Source: Halomonas sp. Bachu 37
GTDB taxonomy: Bacteria > Pseudomonadota > Gammaproteobacteria > Pseudomonadales > Halomonadaceae
Length of the DNA stretch: 64,000 bases
Direction: 5' to 3'
NCBI RefSeq assembly: GCF_039691755.1
Contig: NZ_CP137552.1
Location: 248,001 to 312,000 of the forward strand
Below, one piece after another: positions 24,655-33,966 of the stretch. Made by a program: the position numbers and the translations under genes. The notes beneath the pieces are model-generated. The model made no database searches, was not told where the DNA came from, and saw nothing but the letters and a program-made list of their open reading frames with translations. Numbering within the stretch: position 1 is the stretch's first letter; every line of letters begins with the position of its first letter.

Positions 24655-26007
24655 TCAGCGCAGCGAAAGAGCACCGGCGCCGGTATCATCGCCCACCGCA
24701 TCGCGATAGGCCCTGGCTTCTTCTGCTTCCGTGGCATCGCTGAAGCGTACCAGCATGACACAGGAGGCAAGTGCCAGTACCGTTACACCGAGATAGAAAA
24801 GACCCTGCTGATAGCTTAACGCTTCGCTGCGGAACAGGAAGGCGGCCGCCACGGCGCCCACATTGCCGCCGGCGCCCACGATACCCGCGACGGCGCCCAG
24901 GCAGCGCTTGTTGATGAACGGCACGACGCCGTATGTGGCCCCTTCCGCCATCTGCACGAACAGGCTGAAGACCAGCATGATGCCGATGGCAAGGCTCAGT
25001 ACATGCATCTGGGAAAATGCCACCAGGGCGACACCTTCGCAGACCAGAGCAATGAACAGCCAGCGGACCCGGCCTTTCAAACCGGCCTGCTTGGCGAACA
25101 GGTCGGAAAATACCCCGCCCAGGGTACGGGCGAAGATATTCATCAGGCCGAAGAGGCCGGCAATCATCCCGGCGGTGGCCAGGGTCAGCTCGAAATTATC
25201 GAAGAAGTAGATTGCGGCGATATTGTTGATCGTCAGTTCCACACCGAAACACAAGCCGTAAACCACGAACAGCGCCCATACGCGGATATCCTTGGCCGCC
25301 GCAAGAAAACTGCGGGCGGCGCCGTGTTCGCCACTGGCCGGGGGCAGCTCGCCGCGAGCGCGCAGCTCGGCGAAATTGCCGTTGGGAGCGTCCTGGGTGA
25401 AGCGCCAATAACCGATGCCGGTAATGAACAGCACGATACCCGGAACGACCATGGCCAGGCGCCATCCCAAGGTTTCGCTGACACCCAGCATCAGCATTCC
25501 CGAGAAGATCAGCGGCATCAGAATCTGGGTGGTACCGCCGCCCAGGTTGCCCCATCCGGCACTGGTGGCATTGGCGGTTCCCACGACGTTGGGTGCGAAC
25601 ATCATGGTGGTGTGGTACTGGGTGATGACGAATGAGGCCCCGATGGCGCCAATGGCCAGCCGTGCCAGCAGAAAGCTTTCGAAACTGCTGGCGAAGCCGA
25701 TGCACATGACCGGAATCGAACCCAATATCAGCAGGCCGGTATAGGTCTTGCGCGGCCCGATACGATCACATAGTACCCCGATCAACAGGCGCACGATTAC
25801 CGTAATGGCGACGGAGGCAATGATGGTGTTGCCGATCTGGGTCTGTGTCAGTGAGAGATCCTCACGGACCACCGCCATCAAGGGCGCGATGCCGAACCAG
25901 CCGAAAAAGCAGATATGAAAGGCGAACCAGGAGAAATGGAATGCGCGCATCTGCGGTGTCGAGAAACTCAACAAGCGGATTCTGTTGGCTTTATTGCGAA
26001 TGTCCAT
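24655..26007 (-). CDS. narK: Nitrate/nitrite transporter, MFS NarK/NasA type
   Basis: 450 residues from ATG 26007 with about twelve membrane helices. NNP-family features are FHFSWFAFHICFFGWFGIAP in the first helix, RLLIGVLCDRIGPRK, the signature GWGNLGGGTTQ in helix 5, and the second glycine signature IVGAGGNVGAV in helix 11. It imports nitrate for the nas pathway. A longer start at 26055 lacks a better ribosome binding site. A sigma-54-like site lies about 120 bases upstream, and nasR follows. Confidence 0.93.
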   Translation of the reverse strand: MDIRNKANRIRLLSFSTPQMRAFHFSWFAFHICFFGWFGIAPLMAVVREDLSLTQTQIGNTIIASVAITVIVRLLIGVLCDRIGPRKTYTGLLILGSIPVMCIGFASSFESFLLARLAIGAIGASFVITQYHTTMMFAPNVVGTANATSAGWGNLGGGTTQILMPLIFSGMLMLGVSETLGWRLAMVVPGIVLFITGIGYWRFTQDAPNGNFAELRARGELPPASGEHGAARSFLAAAKDIRVWALFVVYGLCFGVELTINNIAAIYFFDNFELTLATAGMIAGLFGLMNIFARTLGGVFSDLFAKQAGLKGRVRWLFIALVCEGVALVAFSQMHVLSLAIGIMLVFSLFVQMAEGATYGVVPFINKRCLGAVAGIVGAGGNVGAVAAAFLFRSEALSYQQGLFYLGVTVLALASCVMLVRFSDATEAEEARAYRDAVGDDTGAGALSLR

Positions 26008-26126
26008 GGGTGTTGCCTCACGTGGTGAAGTTGACGAGAACAAGTCCTTCTTCATTGAAGGTCAGGTTCGACGCACTCGTACCCATGAGGGCCTGGTCCA
26101 CGCCTACCGGCATTGCCCAAAGCCAA

Positions 26127-26141
26127 GCAGGAAATCTGCCA
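26127..26141 (-). promoter_or_regulatory. Possible sigma-54 promoter of narK-nasR
   Basis: The minus strand reads TGGCAGATTTCCTGC: GG and GC are ten bases apart and TGGC-N7-CTGC is close to consensus. The start would be near 26115. In the 290-bp stretch between narK and the patatin gene I found no AAUGGC hairpin and no leader terminator; a long hairpin without a T run (ATGCCGCAT at 26217-26225 with 26248-26256) lies upstream. Confidence 0.5.
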
Positions 26142-26297
26142 GCTACTGGTTTTTATAAACGGGGCAATGGTTTGGGGAATGGAAGGCGACGCCGGTAGTG
26201 CCGCGACCCTGTTGCAATGCCGCATTCTTGGGCATTGTCAGCAAGGGATGCGGCATCTTGGTGCTTCGACAGCGGGGAGAGCGAACCTCAATGTAGT

Positions 26298-27314
26298 TCA
26301 ATGTAGATAGACGGCATCGATATCCAGAGTGGAGCGCTGGCCGATGGCGTCGAAGTTCTCTTCCAGCCAGCGCTCGGTGGCGGCGCGGCCATGGTCGAAC
26401 AGATGGCACAGAAACGGCCACTCCGAATTGAGCTTGCTCGAGACCGACAGGTTCTCCAGTGCCTGTTCGCCGCTGATGCGATGAAACAGGCTCTGCTGAT
26501 AGCAATTCTCGATACCTTGTGCCTCCAGGGAATTCTTGAGCATGGCGATCATGCGGATCTCCTTGATCAGTGAGGCATTGAAGGTGATCTCGTTGAGGCG
26601 GTTAAGGATGGCGCTGGCGCTGGTGGGCACTTCCTCTCGGCTGACAGGGTTGATCTGTACCAGCAGAATATCCCGGGTGCTGCACTCCTCCATGAGCGGA
26701 AAAAGCGCCGGGTTTCCCATGTAGCCTCCGTCCCAGTATGCCTCGCCGTCGATCTCCACCGCTTGGAAGAAAAGCGGGAGGCAGGCGGAAGCCATCAACA
26801 CATCGACAGTCATCTCTTCGCGGCGAAAGACCCGCTGTTTACCGCTTCGCACATTGGTGGCGGCGACGAACAACTTGAGTTGCTCACAGCGCTGGACACG
26901 CTCGAAATCGACGTGTTCGGCCACGATTTTGCGTAGCGGGTTCACGTTGAGCGGGTTGAATTGATAGGGCGATACCAGGCGGCTCATCAGGTCCATCGCC
27001 AGATAGCCCGGAGAATGGTCCAGGCTCCAGTTACCCTTCAGCATATCGACGGGCGTGCGGCGAACCGGGCTCGCCATGCCCGCGCGGCTGACGGCCCGCC
27101 AGAAGTCGTACAACGCCCGGCGAGCCGTTTCCTGGTCGCCCCGGGTCAACGCATCGGCTACCACCACACCGTTCATGGCGCCGGCACTGGTGCCGCTGAT
27201 ACCTTCGATCTCGATACGTTCATCTTCGAGCAGGCGGTCGATGACACCCCACGTATAGGCACCGTGGGCGCCCCCGCCCTGCAGGGCAAGATCCAGTTTC
27301 TTGATATCGGTCAT
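26298..27314 (-). CDS. Patatin-like phospholipase
   Basis: 338 residues from ATG 27314 (AGGAAGGGA upstream). The oxyanion motif is LALQGGGAHGAY, the nucleophile Ser lies in GISGTSAGAM, and the catalytic Asp is in YWDGGYMGNP. This is the Ser-Asp dyad of patatins. A C-terminal DUF3734-like region (from about 230) contains RLNEITFNASLIKEIRMIA. No signal peptide is visible, so it is probably a cytoplasmic lipid acyl hydrolase. In some bacteria such proteins act with polyhydroxyalkanoate or membrane lipid turnover; nothing nearby points to either. Confidence 0.92.
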   Translation of the reverse strand: MTDIKKLDLALQGGGAHGAYTWGVIDRLLEDERIEIEGISGTSAGAMNGVVVADALTRGDQETARRALYDFWRAVSRAGMASPVRRTPVDMLKGNWSLDHSPGYLAMDLMSRLVSPYQFNPLNVNPLRKIVAEHVDFERVQRCEQLKLFVAATNVRSGKQRVFRREEMTVDVLMASACLPLFFQAVEIDGEAYWDGGYMGNPALFPLMEECSTRDILLVQINPVSREEVPTSASAILNRLNEITFNASLIKEIRMIAMLKNSLEAQGIENCYQQSLFHRISGEQALENLSVSSKLNSEWPFLCHLFDHGRAATERWLEENFDAIGQRSTLDIDAVYLH

Positions 27315-27583
27315 GCGTCCCTTCCTGTTACGACTAAAAGTGTAAGCCTTCGCGTTGCTGCGAAGCATGGCATATGTAATTGTCCGTGATGAAAAGCCGA
27401 GAATTATGCCGAATCGTGCCGCCTGGTAGCCTGCTGTGTAGTGGATAAGCCACAGACATCACCTGCTACCTCAGGCCTCTAATAATAATTGGCGTCTAAT
27501 AATAAATGGCACAGCGAGTTTCCTCCCTTGTCGCCAGCTAAACCTCCCGTGCCCAACCATGATAAATAGGTGGTAATACAAGA

Positions 27584-29344
27584 ATGGCAGATAAAAAAGC
27601 ATCCCGCTTCAGTCTGAGCCTCCAGGCCAAGATCGTGTTCCTTGTGCTGGTCCCCATGTTGATACTTGCGCTAGTCCTTACAGCGCTGGAAGTCCAAGGC
27701 TCTCTGACCCGAATCGACGAGACGCTGGAAGAGCAGCGCGAGTTGCTCGTGGAAGAGCGAGAAACCACGGTACGCTACCTGGTCGAGTCAGCATTTAATG
27801 CGGTCTCGCATCTGGTGAATCATCCCACCCTCAGTGAAGCGGAAGCCCAGGCGCGTGCCCAGGAAATCCTGCAGAATTTCCGCTTCGGCAACCAGAACTA
27901 CGTGTTTGCATTGGATTTTGATGGTATTGCCATGGCGATGGCAGCGGCTCCCAACCGCGTCGGCACCAGCATGTCGGGGATGACCGACAGCGAAGGCAAT
28001 GCCTTTGTCGATGACCTGATCGACCGGGCGCGTAGCGGTGACGAAAGCTTCTATGATTATTCATGGATCAATCCTGCTACTGGCGAGGCTGAACGCAAGC
28101 ACTCCATGGCCATCCCCATCCCCGAGTGGGAGTGGATGCTAGGAACCGGCATCTACCTGAGTGATATCGACGAAGGCCTGGCCGCCGTCGAAGCCTTGGC
28201 CTGGCGCGAGTTCCGCAACGACCTGATCGCCAAACTGGCGGTAACGCTGCTGCTGCTGGTGGGGGTGGGCATCGCCGCGACCTGGCTGGTGCATCGTGCG
28301 TTGCGTCCGGTGCGTCGTGCCGCCACGACGATGAAGGATGTGGCCACAGGCGAAGCCGACCTGACCCAGCGCCTGGCCGTGGAATCCAATGATGAAATGG
28401 GCGAACTGGCCCGCCAGTTCAATGCCTTCATCGAGCGCATGCAAGTTACTCTGCAGGACGTGCATCGCACCTCGCGCACCGTACTGCTCGCTTCGCAGGA
28501 TATCGACCAGGGCACCAACGAGCTGGCGACGCGTACCGAGCAGTCCGCGGCCAACCTGCAGCAGACGTCTTCCTCCATGGAGGAAATTACTTCCACCGTG
28601 CATCACACGACCCAGGCCGCCGAGCAGGCTAGCCAGCTGTCCCACGGCGCCGTCGACGTAGCGACCAAGGGCAGCGGGGCGATGCAGCAGGTAGAGCGCA
28701 CCATGGGCGAGATCAATGATTCGGCGAGCAGGATTGGCGAGATCATTACCATGATCGACTCGATCGCCTTCCAGACCAATATCCTGGCGCTCAACGCCTC
28801 GGTGGAAGCGGCGCGTGCCGGCGAGCACGGGCGCGGATTCGCCGTAGTGGCGGAGGAAGTACGCAAGCTGGCCAGCCGTTCCAGCGAAGCGTCCAATGAG
28901 ATTCGCGGCTTGATCGATGCGTCGGTCAAGCACACTCGCGAGGGTGCCGAGATCGTGCGCGAGGCCGGGGCGACCATGCAGGAGATCGTCGAGAGCGTGA
29001 CCCGGGTGACAGATGTGATCGCCGAAATCAGTGCGGGCGCACGGGAACAGAGTGCTGGTATCAGCGAGGTCAATACCGCCGTGGCCGAGATGGACTCCAT
29101 GACCCAGCAGAACTCCTCCATGGTGCAGCAGAGCTCGGCGGCCGCCCAAAGCCTGCGGGAAGGCGTCGAACACTTGAGCCATCTGTTGGATTCGTTCGTG
29201 CTGGGCGAGACAAGCCTGCAACCGGCCTTGCCGCAAGCTTCATCTCACAGCCGGGCGATACCTGCGGCGGCACAGCACCCTGCCGAACCCAGGCAGGCAA
29301 GCACCAAGCGTCATGCCGTTGCCGAAGAGTGGGAAGAGTTCTAG
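27584..29344 (+). CDS. Methyl-accepting chemotaxis protein with single Cache domain
   Basis: 586 residues. A membrane helix lies at about 18-36, a periplasmic Cache domain (about 50-195, with [20 protein letters not shown] and [13 protein letters not shown]), a second helix at about 213-232, HAMP (about 235-285) and the signalling domain (about 300-530) with the conserved hairpin tip [20 protein letters not shown]. The protein ends in EEWEEF, which fits the xWxxF tail that tethers CheR/CheB in some receptors. Ligand unknown; Cache domains of this type often sense small organic acids. It is followed by a strong bidirectional terminator. Confidence 0.94.
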   Translation: MADKKASRFSLSLQAKIVFLVLVPMLILALVLTALEVQGSLTRIDETLEEQRELLVEERETTVRYLVESAFNAVSHLVNHPTLSEAEAQARAQEILQNFRFGNQNYVFALDFDGIAMAMAAAPNRVGTSMSGMTDSEGNAFVDDLIDRARSGDESFYDYSWINPATGEAERKHSMAIPIPEWEWMLGTGIYLSDIDEGLAAVEALAWREFRNDLIAKLAVTLLLLVGVGIAATWLVHRALRPVRRAATTMKDVATGEADLTQRLAVESNDEMGELARQFNAFIERMQVTLQDVHRTSRTVLLASQDIDQGTNELATRTEQSAANLQQTSSSMEEITSTVHHTTQAAEQASQLSHGAVDVATKGSGAMQQVERTMGEINDSASRIGEIITMIDSIAFQTNILALNASVEAARAGEHGRGFAVVAEEVRKLASRSSEASNEIRGLIDASVKHTREGAEIVREAGATMQEIVESVTRVTDVIAEISAGAREQSAGISEVNTAVAEMDSMTQQNSSMVQQSSAAAQSLREGVEHLSHLLDSFVLGETSLQPALPQASSHSRAIPAAAQHPAEPRQASTKRHAVAEEWEEF

Positions 29345-29368
29345 CGCTTTTACCTGCTCTAACGGAAC

Positions 29369-29403
29369 AAAAAAGCGGCGCTGAATCATAGCGCCGCTTT
29401 TTT
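29369..29403. terminator. Bidirectional Rho-independent terminator
   Basis: AAAAAAGCGGCGCT at 29369-29382 is the inverse complement of 29390-29403, giving T runs in both directions. It separates the convergent chemoreceptor genes. Confidence 0.9.
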
Positions 29404-29461
29404 GTTTGTACTGTTATCGTGTGCCTATATTGTCGCCTGGCCTTGTCCTGCCCAGAGCAGC

Positions 29462-30955
29462 TTAAGCGACATGCACTGCCGACGGCAGGGCGGCTTGCGG
29501 CGTTTGGCTCGATGAATCCTTCAGCTGGAACTCGCGGACCGCCGCCATCAATTGTTGAGCGGCCTGCGCCAACTGCTGGGTATTGGTATGGGCGTGGTTC
29601 AATGAGCGCCGAGATAGATCGAGGGATTCATGCATTTCGATGATGCTTCCTTCGAGTTGCTCGATACCGTTGTTTTGTTGTTCGGTGGCAAGATCGACTC
29701 CTGACAGGCGCGAAGCCACCTGTTCGAATATCTCGATCACCTGTCGCGTGGCGTCATCGGCAGCTTGAGTCTGTGCTACGCCATCGGAGACACCCTGTCT
29801 CGTCTGGTCGATCTGCTGGCGGATGCGTGAGGCGGTGTCATAAGTTTGTCCCGCAAGGTTGCGTACTTCCCCAGCTACCACGGCGAAGCCACGACCATTC
29901 TCGCCGGCACGTGCTGCTTCCACCGATGCGTTGAGTGCCAACAGGTTGGTCTGGAAGGTGATCTGGTCGATTTCGCCCAGAAGTCCATGAATCTGTTCCG
30001 CTTGGGTTTCCAGGTGTTCCATGACTCTACGCATGGCATTGACCTGCTCGCCGCCCTGAGCGGCAGCGCTCTTGGCCTGGGCGGCCAGCTCGCGCACCCG
30101 GCGGGTTTCCTCTGCACTATCGCGAGTCGAAGAGGCGAGTTGTGTGGCACTGGAGGAGATACGTTCTATCTGGGTAGCGTTAAGCTCGGCCTGTTCGGCT
30201 ACCTGCCGTTGCGAGTGGAGGAGGTCGGTACTCAAAGTATCCACCTCCGCCGCGGTCTGCTGGGCCTTGTACAAAGTTGCGCCAACTTTTTGTTGCATGG
30301 CATCAATGGCTGCTACCGCTGGTAACAGCTGCTCCTGTCGGCTGAAGCTCACATTCAATTGCCCATTCCCGGCTTGGCGGGCGAACTGGCTGACGATCCG
30401 GCCTTCATCCATCATGCGTTTCAGCACATGGGCGATATAACTCAATACCATTACCTGAATTACCACCGCACCCGCATGCATGGCAAGGCAGCCGAGTAGT
30501 TGGGACAGCCCATGCCCTTCTTCATGGCCACCCAGGCTGGTATAGAGAGTCACGATACCTTGATGCTGCAGCCAGGTAAAAAGCAGGTGGTGAAGCGCGA
30601 TGAGCACACCGGCGAAGCCAATGACGCGCCAGTCGCTATATAGGATCAAGGCGGAAAGCATAATGAAAATGCTGAAATGTGCTTCGATGATGCCGCCGCT
30701 CTGCTCGATCAACAAGACAGATAAGAGCATGAAGGCAGCACCCTTGAGGAAAGGGTTGACGACATGGCCGGGTAGTTTCCATTGAAACAGTGCCACGGGA
30801 ATCAAGCTGCCGAGCAATACTGCCACGGCGAGCGCCAATGCGTCGGTAAACCAGCCGACAACGAGGCACAGCGCACCATGGATAGCGATGGGAAACCACA
30901 TCAACAGATCCGCCTGCGCTCGCTGGCGCCTGCGGGATAAGGCTACTTCAGACAT
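29462..30955 (-). CDS. Methyl-accepting chemotaxis protein with multi-helix membrane domain
   Basis: 497 residues. The N-terminal half (about 20-190) has about six hydrophobic helices and no large periplasmic domain, so it may sense an intramembrane or energy-related signal. No canonical HAMP is seen. The signalling part (about 240-480) carries [20 protein letters not shown] and AVVAGEVRNLAGQT. The membrane part resembles the group annotated as MCPs with an MHYT- or 7TM-like sensor, but I cannot name the family. No CheR-binding tail is present. Confidence 0.9.
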   Translation of the reverse strand: MSEVALSRRRQRAQADLLMWFPIAIHGALCLVVGWFTDALALAVAVLLGSLIPVALFQWKLPGHVVNPFLKGAAFMLLSVLLIEQSGGIIEAHFSIFIMLSALILYSDWRVIGFAGVLIALHHLLFTWLQHQGIVTLYTSLGGHEEGHGLSQLLGCLAMHAGAVVIQVMVLSYIAHVLKRMMDEGRIVSQFARQAGNGQLNVSFSRQEQLLPAVAAIDAMQQKVGATLYKAQQTAAEVDTLSTDLLHSQRQVAEQAELNATQIERISSSATQLASSTRDSAEETRRVRELAAQAKSAAAQGGEQVNAMRRVMEHLETQAEQIHGLLGEIDQITFQTNLLALNASVEAARAGENGRGFAVVAGEVRNLAGQTYDTASRIRQQIDQTRQGVSDGVAQTQAADDATRQVIEIFEQVASRLSGVDLATEQQNNGIEQLEGSIIEMHESLDLSRRSLNHAHTNTQQLAQAAQQLMAAVREFQLKDSSSQTPQAALPSAVHVA

Positions 30956-31126
30956 GAAAAATCCTTCAGCGAATGCTGATTAAGAAGTTGGGATGGGAGA
31001 GGGCTTTGGAGAAGGTTTTATGGTATTTTGTATAACTTATGTATAGATTGTTTGTAGGGCTGGGGAATGCACCGAGTATTTTACTAGCCCAAGCCCGGGG
31101 ATGCCGGGCAGGGACTTGCTAAGTTT

Positions 31127-31909
31127 TTAACGCTGAACCAACTGTGTATTGGCGGGACAGTCAAGAAAGGCCGAGCTTTCCAGCCATTCCTGATCCGGAT
31201 AGTAGGCAAAGACATACTGACTATCCTTGAGGCTGTCGATCAGAGGGTAAGCGACCTCTTCGCGAACGGCGGGACAGCCGAGGCTGCGACCCAGGCGTCC
31301 GGTTTGGCGGATGAAATCATCGCTGACGTAATTGGCACCATGAATGACGATGGCACGATCGTAAGCCAGGTCGTTGACCTTGGCTTCGAGCCCTTCCAGC
31401 CGCAGGGAATAGCCGTTGCGCCCGTAATAGCTATTCATCGTGCGAAACAGTCCCAGGCTGGACTGGTGACTGTCCGGTGTATTGGAAAAGCTGATGGCTT
31501 GTGCGTCGCCTGAGCCGCGCCCATGGGAAACCAGTTCTTTAAACAGTAGCTGCTGACGTTGCAGATCAAAGACCCACAGACGTGGCTCGCTCGAGGGAAG
31601 GGAGTAGTCGATCACCGCCAGGCGTTCGGCATCCGGAGCGGCGCAGGAAATGGCGCTGGCGGCCAGGCGGAGCACCTCCGGGTTGGCGCGAGGCGCCAGG
31701 CGGGTCAATCGATCATTCAAGGGTGGCAGAGAGGACCAGGAGGCTGGAGTGGATAGGGCCGCTTGGCTGGTTAACTCATCCAAGGAATAGTGAGAAAATG
31801 CTTGTGTAGTGTCAACATGACTAATGAACGTGGAAGCGTGGCTGGATAAAGCGAAAAGTGAAAGGGGCAGGAACCAACGCGAGAATGTGGTTTTTGCTCG
31901 GTAAGCCAT
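31127..31909 (-). CDS. Murein L,D-transpeptidase catalytic domain protein (YkuD_2 type)
   Basis: 260 residues with a signal peptide (WFLPLSLFALSSHAS, cleavage near residue 25). The catalytic domain has IVIHGANYVSDDF and GRSLGCPAV, where the Cys is the nucleophile and the His lies upstream. This belongs to the PF13645-like group rather than classical YkuD. It acts on peptidoglycan in the periplasm, most likely as a transpeptidase or a lipoprotein/peptide linker. Divergent from the LdtD-type gene, so the 158-bp gap should hold both promoters. Confidence 0.88.
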   Translation of the reverse strand: MAYRAKTTFSRWFLPLSLFALSSHASTFISHVDTTQAFSHYSLDELTSQAALSTPASWSSLPPLNDRLTRLAPRANPEVLRLAASAISCAAPDAERLAVIDYSLPSSEPRLWVFDLQRQQLLFKELVSHGRGSGDAQAISFSNTPDSHQSSLGLFRTMNSYYGRNGYSLRLEGLEAKVNDLAYDRAIVIHGANYVSDDFIRQTGRLGRSLGCPAVREEVAYPLIDSLKDSQYVFAYYPDQEWLESSAFLDCPANTQLVQR

Positions 31910-32067
31910 ACTAGATATTCCATCGCAGGATAAGTAGAGGAGTCATGCAACCGACTATGCTGAAGTTAAGGTCGCCTAGAGCCTCAAGGAATACATGGCT
32001 CGAACGTGACGCGACTTCGTGCATCCAGCGGTTCATAAAAATGCCATGGTAACGCAAGGAGGGGGCG

Positions 32068-33723
32068 ATGAAAGGGATTATCTCGAAAAGCCGATGGACG
32101 CTAGGGCTAACGCTGTGCGTTCTTTTGACGCAGGACCTTGCAGCGGCACCGGCGACAACAGTGGAGCAGACAACTCAAGGCGATAGTTTCCAGCAGACGG
32201 TGTCGCGCAAGCTATCCGCTCTGGAAGAAACCCGGCTACCGGTGACGCAATTCTACCGCTTGCGAGATGGCCGTCCGGCCTGGCAGGAGGAAACCGCCGT
32301 GATTGCCTTGGCGGATGCGCTTGAGCGGCTGGAAGAAGACGGTTTGGAGCCGTCGGATTATCGGGCATCGCAACTATTGCAGGATTATCGCCATGCTCAG
32401 GAGCGAAGTAGCGAGACCCAGGCGGAATTCGACATCACCACAACCCGCCATTTTCTGTTGGCGCTCGAGCATCTGGGGCGGGGGAAGGTCGATCCCAGCA
32501 AGCTGGAGCCGCAATGGGGCAGCAAGACCCCCGAACGCAATTATGCTCTGGCGGCCGTGATACAACGGGTAGACTCGGGTGAGATCGAGGCTGCGCTGGA
32601 GCTGGCCCGTCCGGATCATGCCTATTATCGGCAATTGCGTGACGGCCTGAATCGGTATCGCCAGCTGGCGAGTCAGGGGAGTTTGCCGCTTTTGCCTCAG
32701 CGCGACGAGGCGTTGCGTCCTGGCGATACCCACGACGATGTGACTCTGTTGCGGCGGCGCCTGGAATCGGTCGGTGCATTCGAAATGATGGCAGCGGATG
32801 GCAGCGCCTATCCACAGGTCCAGTTGCAGTTTACCGGCGAGCCTCGCAACTACGACAGCGAGCTGGAGCGGGCGGTTAAGGAATTTCAGCGACGTCATCT
32901 ATTGCAGGCCGACGGTGTGGTGGGAGAAAAGACGCGAGCTGCCCTGAATACCTCGCTCTCCTCACGTGTCGAGCAGTTGCGGGTAAATCTGGAGCGGGCT
33001 CGCTGGATACGTCCCGATCGGGATAACGCTCCTCATGTCTGGGTGGATATCGCCGGTTATCGCTTACGTTACGTTCGCCCCGGCGGCGAGGAGTGGAATG
33101 GCCGGGTCGTGGTGGGAAAGCCCCGCCGAGAGACGCCTGTGATCCATTCGGCGATTACCCATCTTACTCTCAACCCCACCTGGACGATTCCGCCGACAAT
33201 CCTGCGCGAGGATGTGCTGCCCCAGGTGCGTCGGGATATCGGTTACCTTGCAAGGGAGAACCTGCAGGTGCTCAGTTCCTCGGGTGAAGTGCTCGACCCC
33301 GAGTCGATCAATTGGGAGTCGCCGGGAGGCATCATGTTACGCCAGCGGGCGGGTGCGCATAATCCTCTGGGCGAGTTGGTGGTTCGGTTCCCCAATGACC
33401 AGATCATTTACTTGCACGATACGCCGGCTCAAGGGTTGTTTCGTCGCGACCAGCGGGCCTTGAGTTCGGGCTGTGTGCGAGTCGAGGGAGTCAAGGAGTT
33501 CGCCCAGCTGCTGCTCGAGGACAGCGGCAGTACGCGGCGGCTGGAGGCCATGCTGGGAAGGGGAACCAATCGTCAGGTCGACTTGCCTCGCGAGATACCG
33601 GTAGCCCTGTACTACATGACCGCCTGGCCCGATGACCTGGGCGAAATGGAGTTCCGACCCGATATCTACCGGCGCGATGACGCAGTCCTGTCGGCGCTGC
33701 GTCGGCCGGTATCGTTGGGCTGA
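32068..33723 (+). CDS. ldtD: L,D-transpeptidase, LdtD/YcbB type
   Basis: 551 residues with AAGGAGG upstream. The N-terminus (LTLCVLLTQDLAAAP) is a signal peptide. A scaffold domain (about 55-200) is followed by a peptidoglycan-binding domain (about 270-300, with ELERAVKEFQRRHLLQADGVVGEKTRAAL) and the YkuD domain (about 325-500). The active site is seen as IIYLHDTPAQGLF and SSGCVRVEGVKEFA, with the nucleophile Cys in SGCVR. It makes 3-3 cross-links between mDAP residues of stem peptides in the periplasm. It is divergent from the other transpeptidase gene. Confidence 0.93.
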   Translation: MKGIISKSRWTLGLTLCVLLTQDLAAAPATTVEQTTQGDSFQQTVSRKLSALEETRLPVTQFYRLRDGRPAWQEETAVIALADALERLEEDGLEPSDYRASQLLQDYRHAQERSSETQAEFDITTTRHFLLALEHLGRGKVDPSKLEPQWGSKTPERNYALAAVIQRVDSGEIEAALELARPDHAYYRQLRDGLNRYRQLASQGSLPLLPQRDEALRPGDTHDDVTLLRRRLESVGAFEMMAADGSAYPQVQLQFTGEPRNYDSELERAVKEFQRRHLLQADGVVGEKTRAALNTSLSSRVEQLRVNLERARWIRPDRDNAPHVWVDIAGYRLRYVRPGGEEWNGRVVVGKPRRETPVIHSAITHLTLNPTWTIPPTILREDVLPQVRRDIGYLARENLQVLSSSGEVLDPESINWESPGGIMLRQRAGAHNPLGELVVRFPNDQIIYLHDTPAQGLFRRDQRALSSGCVRVEGVKEFAQLLLEDSGSTRRLEAMLGRGTNRQVDLPREIPVALYYMTAWPDDLGEMEFRPDIYRRDDAVLSALRRPVSLG

Positions 33724-33903
33724 CGTACTTGCTCCATGTCTTTCAAGTTGAATGTCTCACAAGTGAATATCACGCAAGTTGGGAGTTTACGAGATGTCGG
33801 ATGGCCCAGCCGTCGGCCACCGTGTTTCTGATAAGCGGATCACCGGGGCAGTTGGCAGCCATCCTGATGGGATGCCCCGGTTTCGTGCATGCAAGGGTTG
33901 TGT

Positions 33904-33934
33904 ATAAAAAAATGCCGCTCTTGTAAGCGGCATT
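33904..33934 (-). terminator. Terminator after the M23 peptidase gene
   Basis: AATGCCGCT at 33911-33919 pairs with AGCGGCATT at 33926-33934. On the minus strand seven T follow at 33904-33910. Confidence 0.85.
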
Positions 33935-33966
33935 TTCGGAAGCAGGAAAACTGTGTGGCGTATGTC

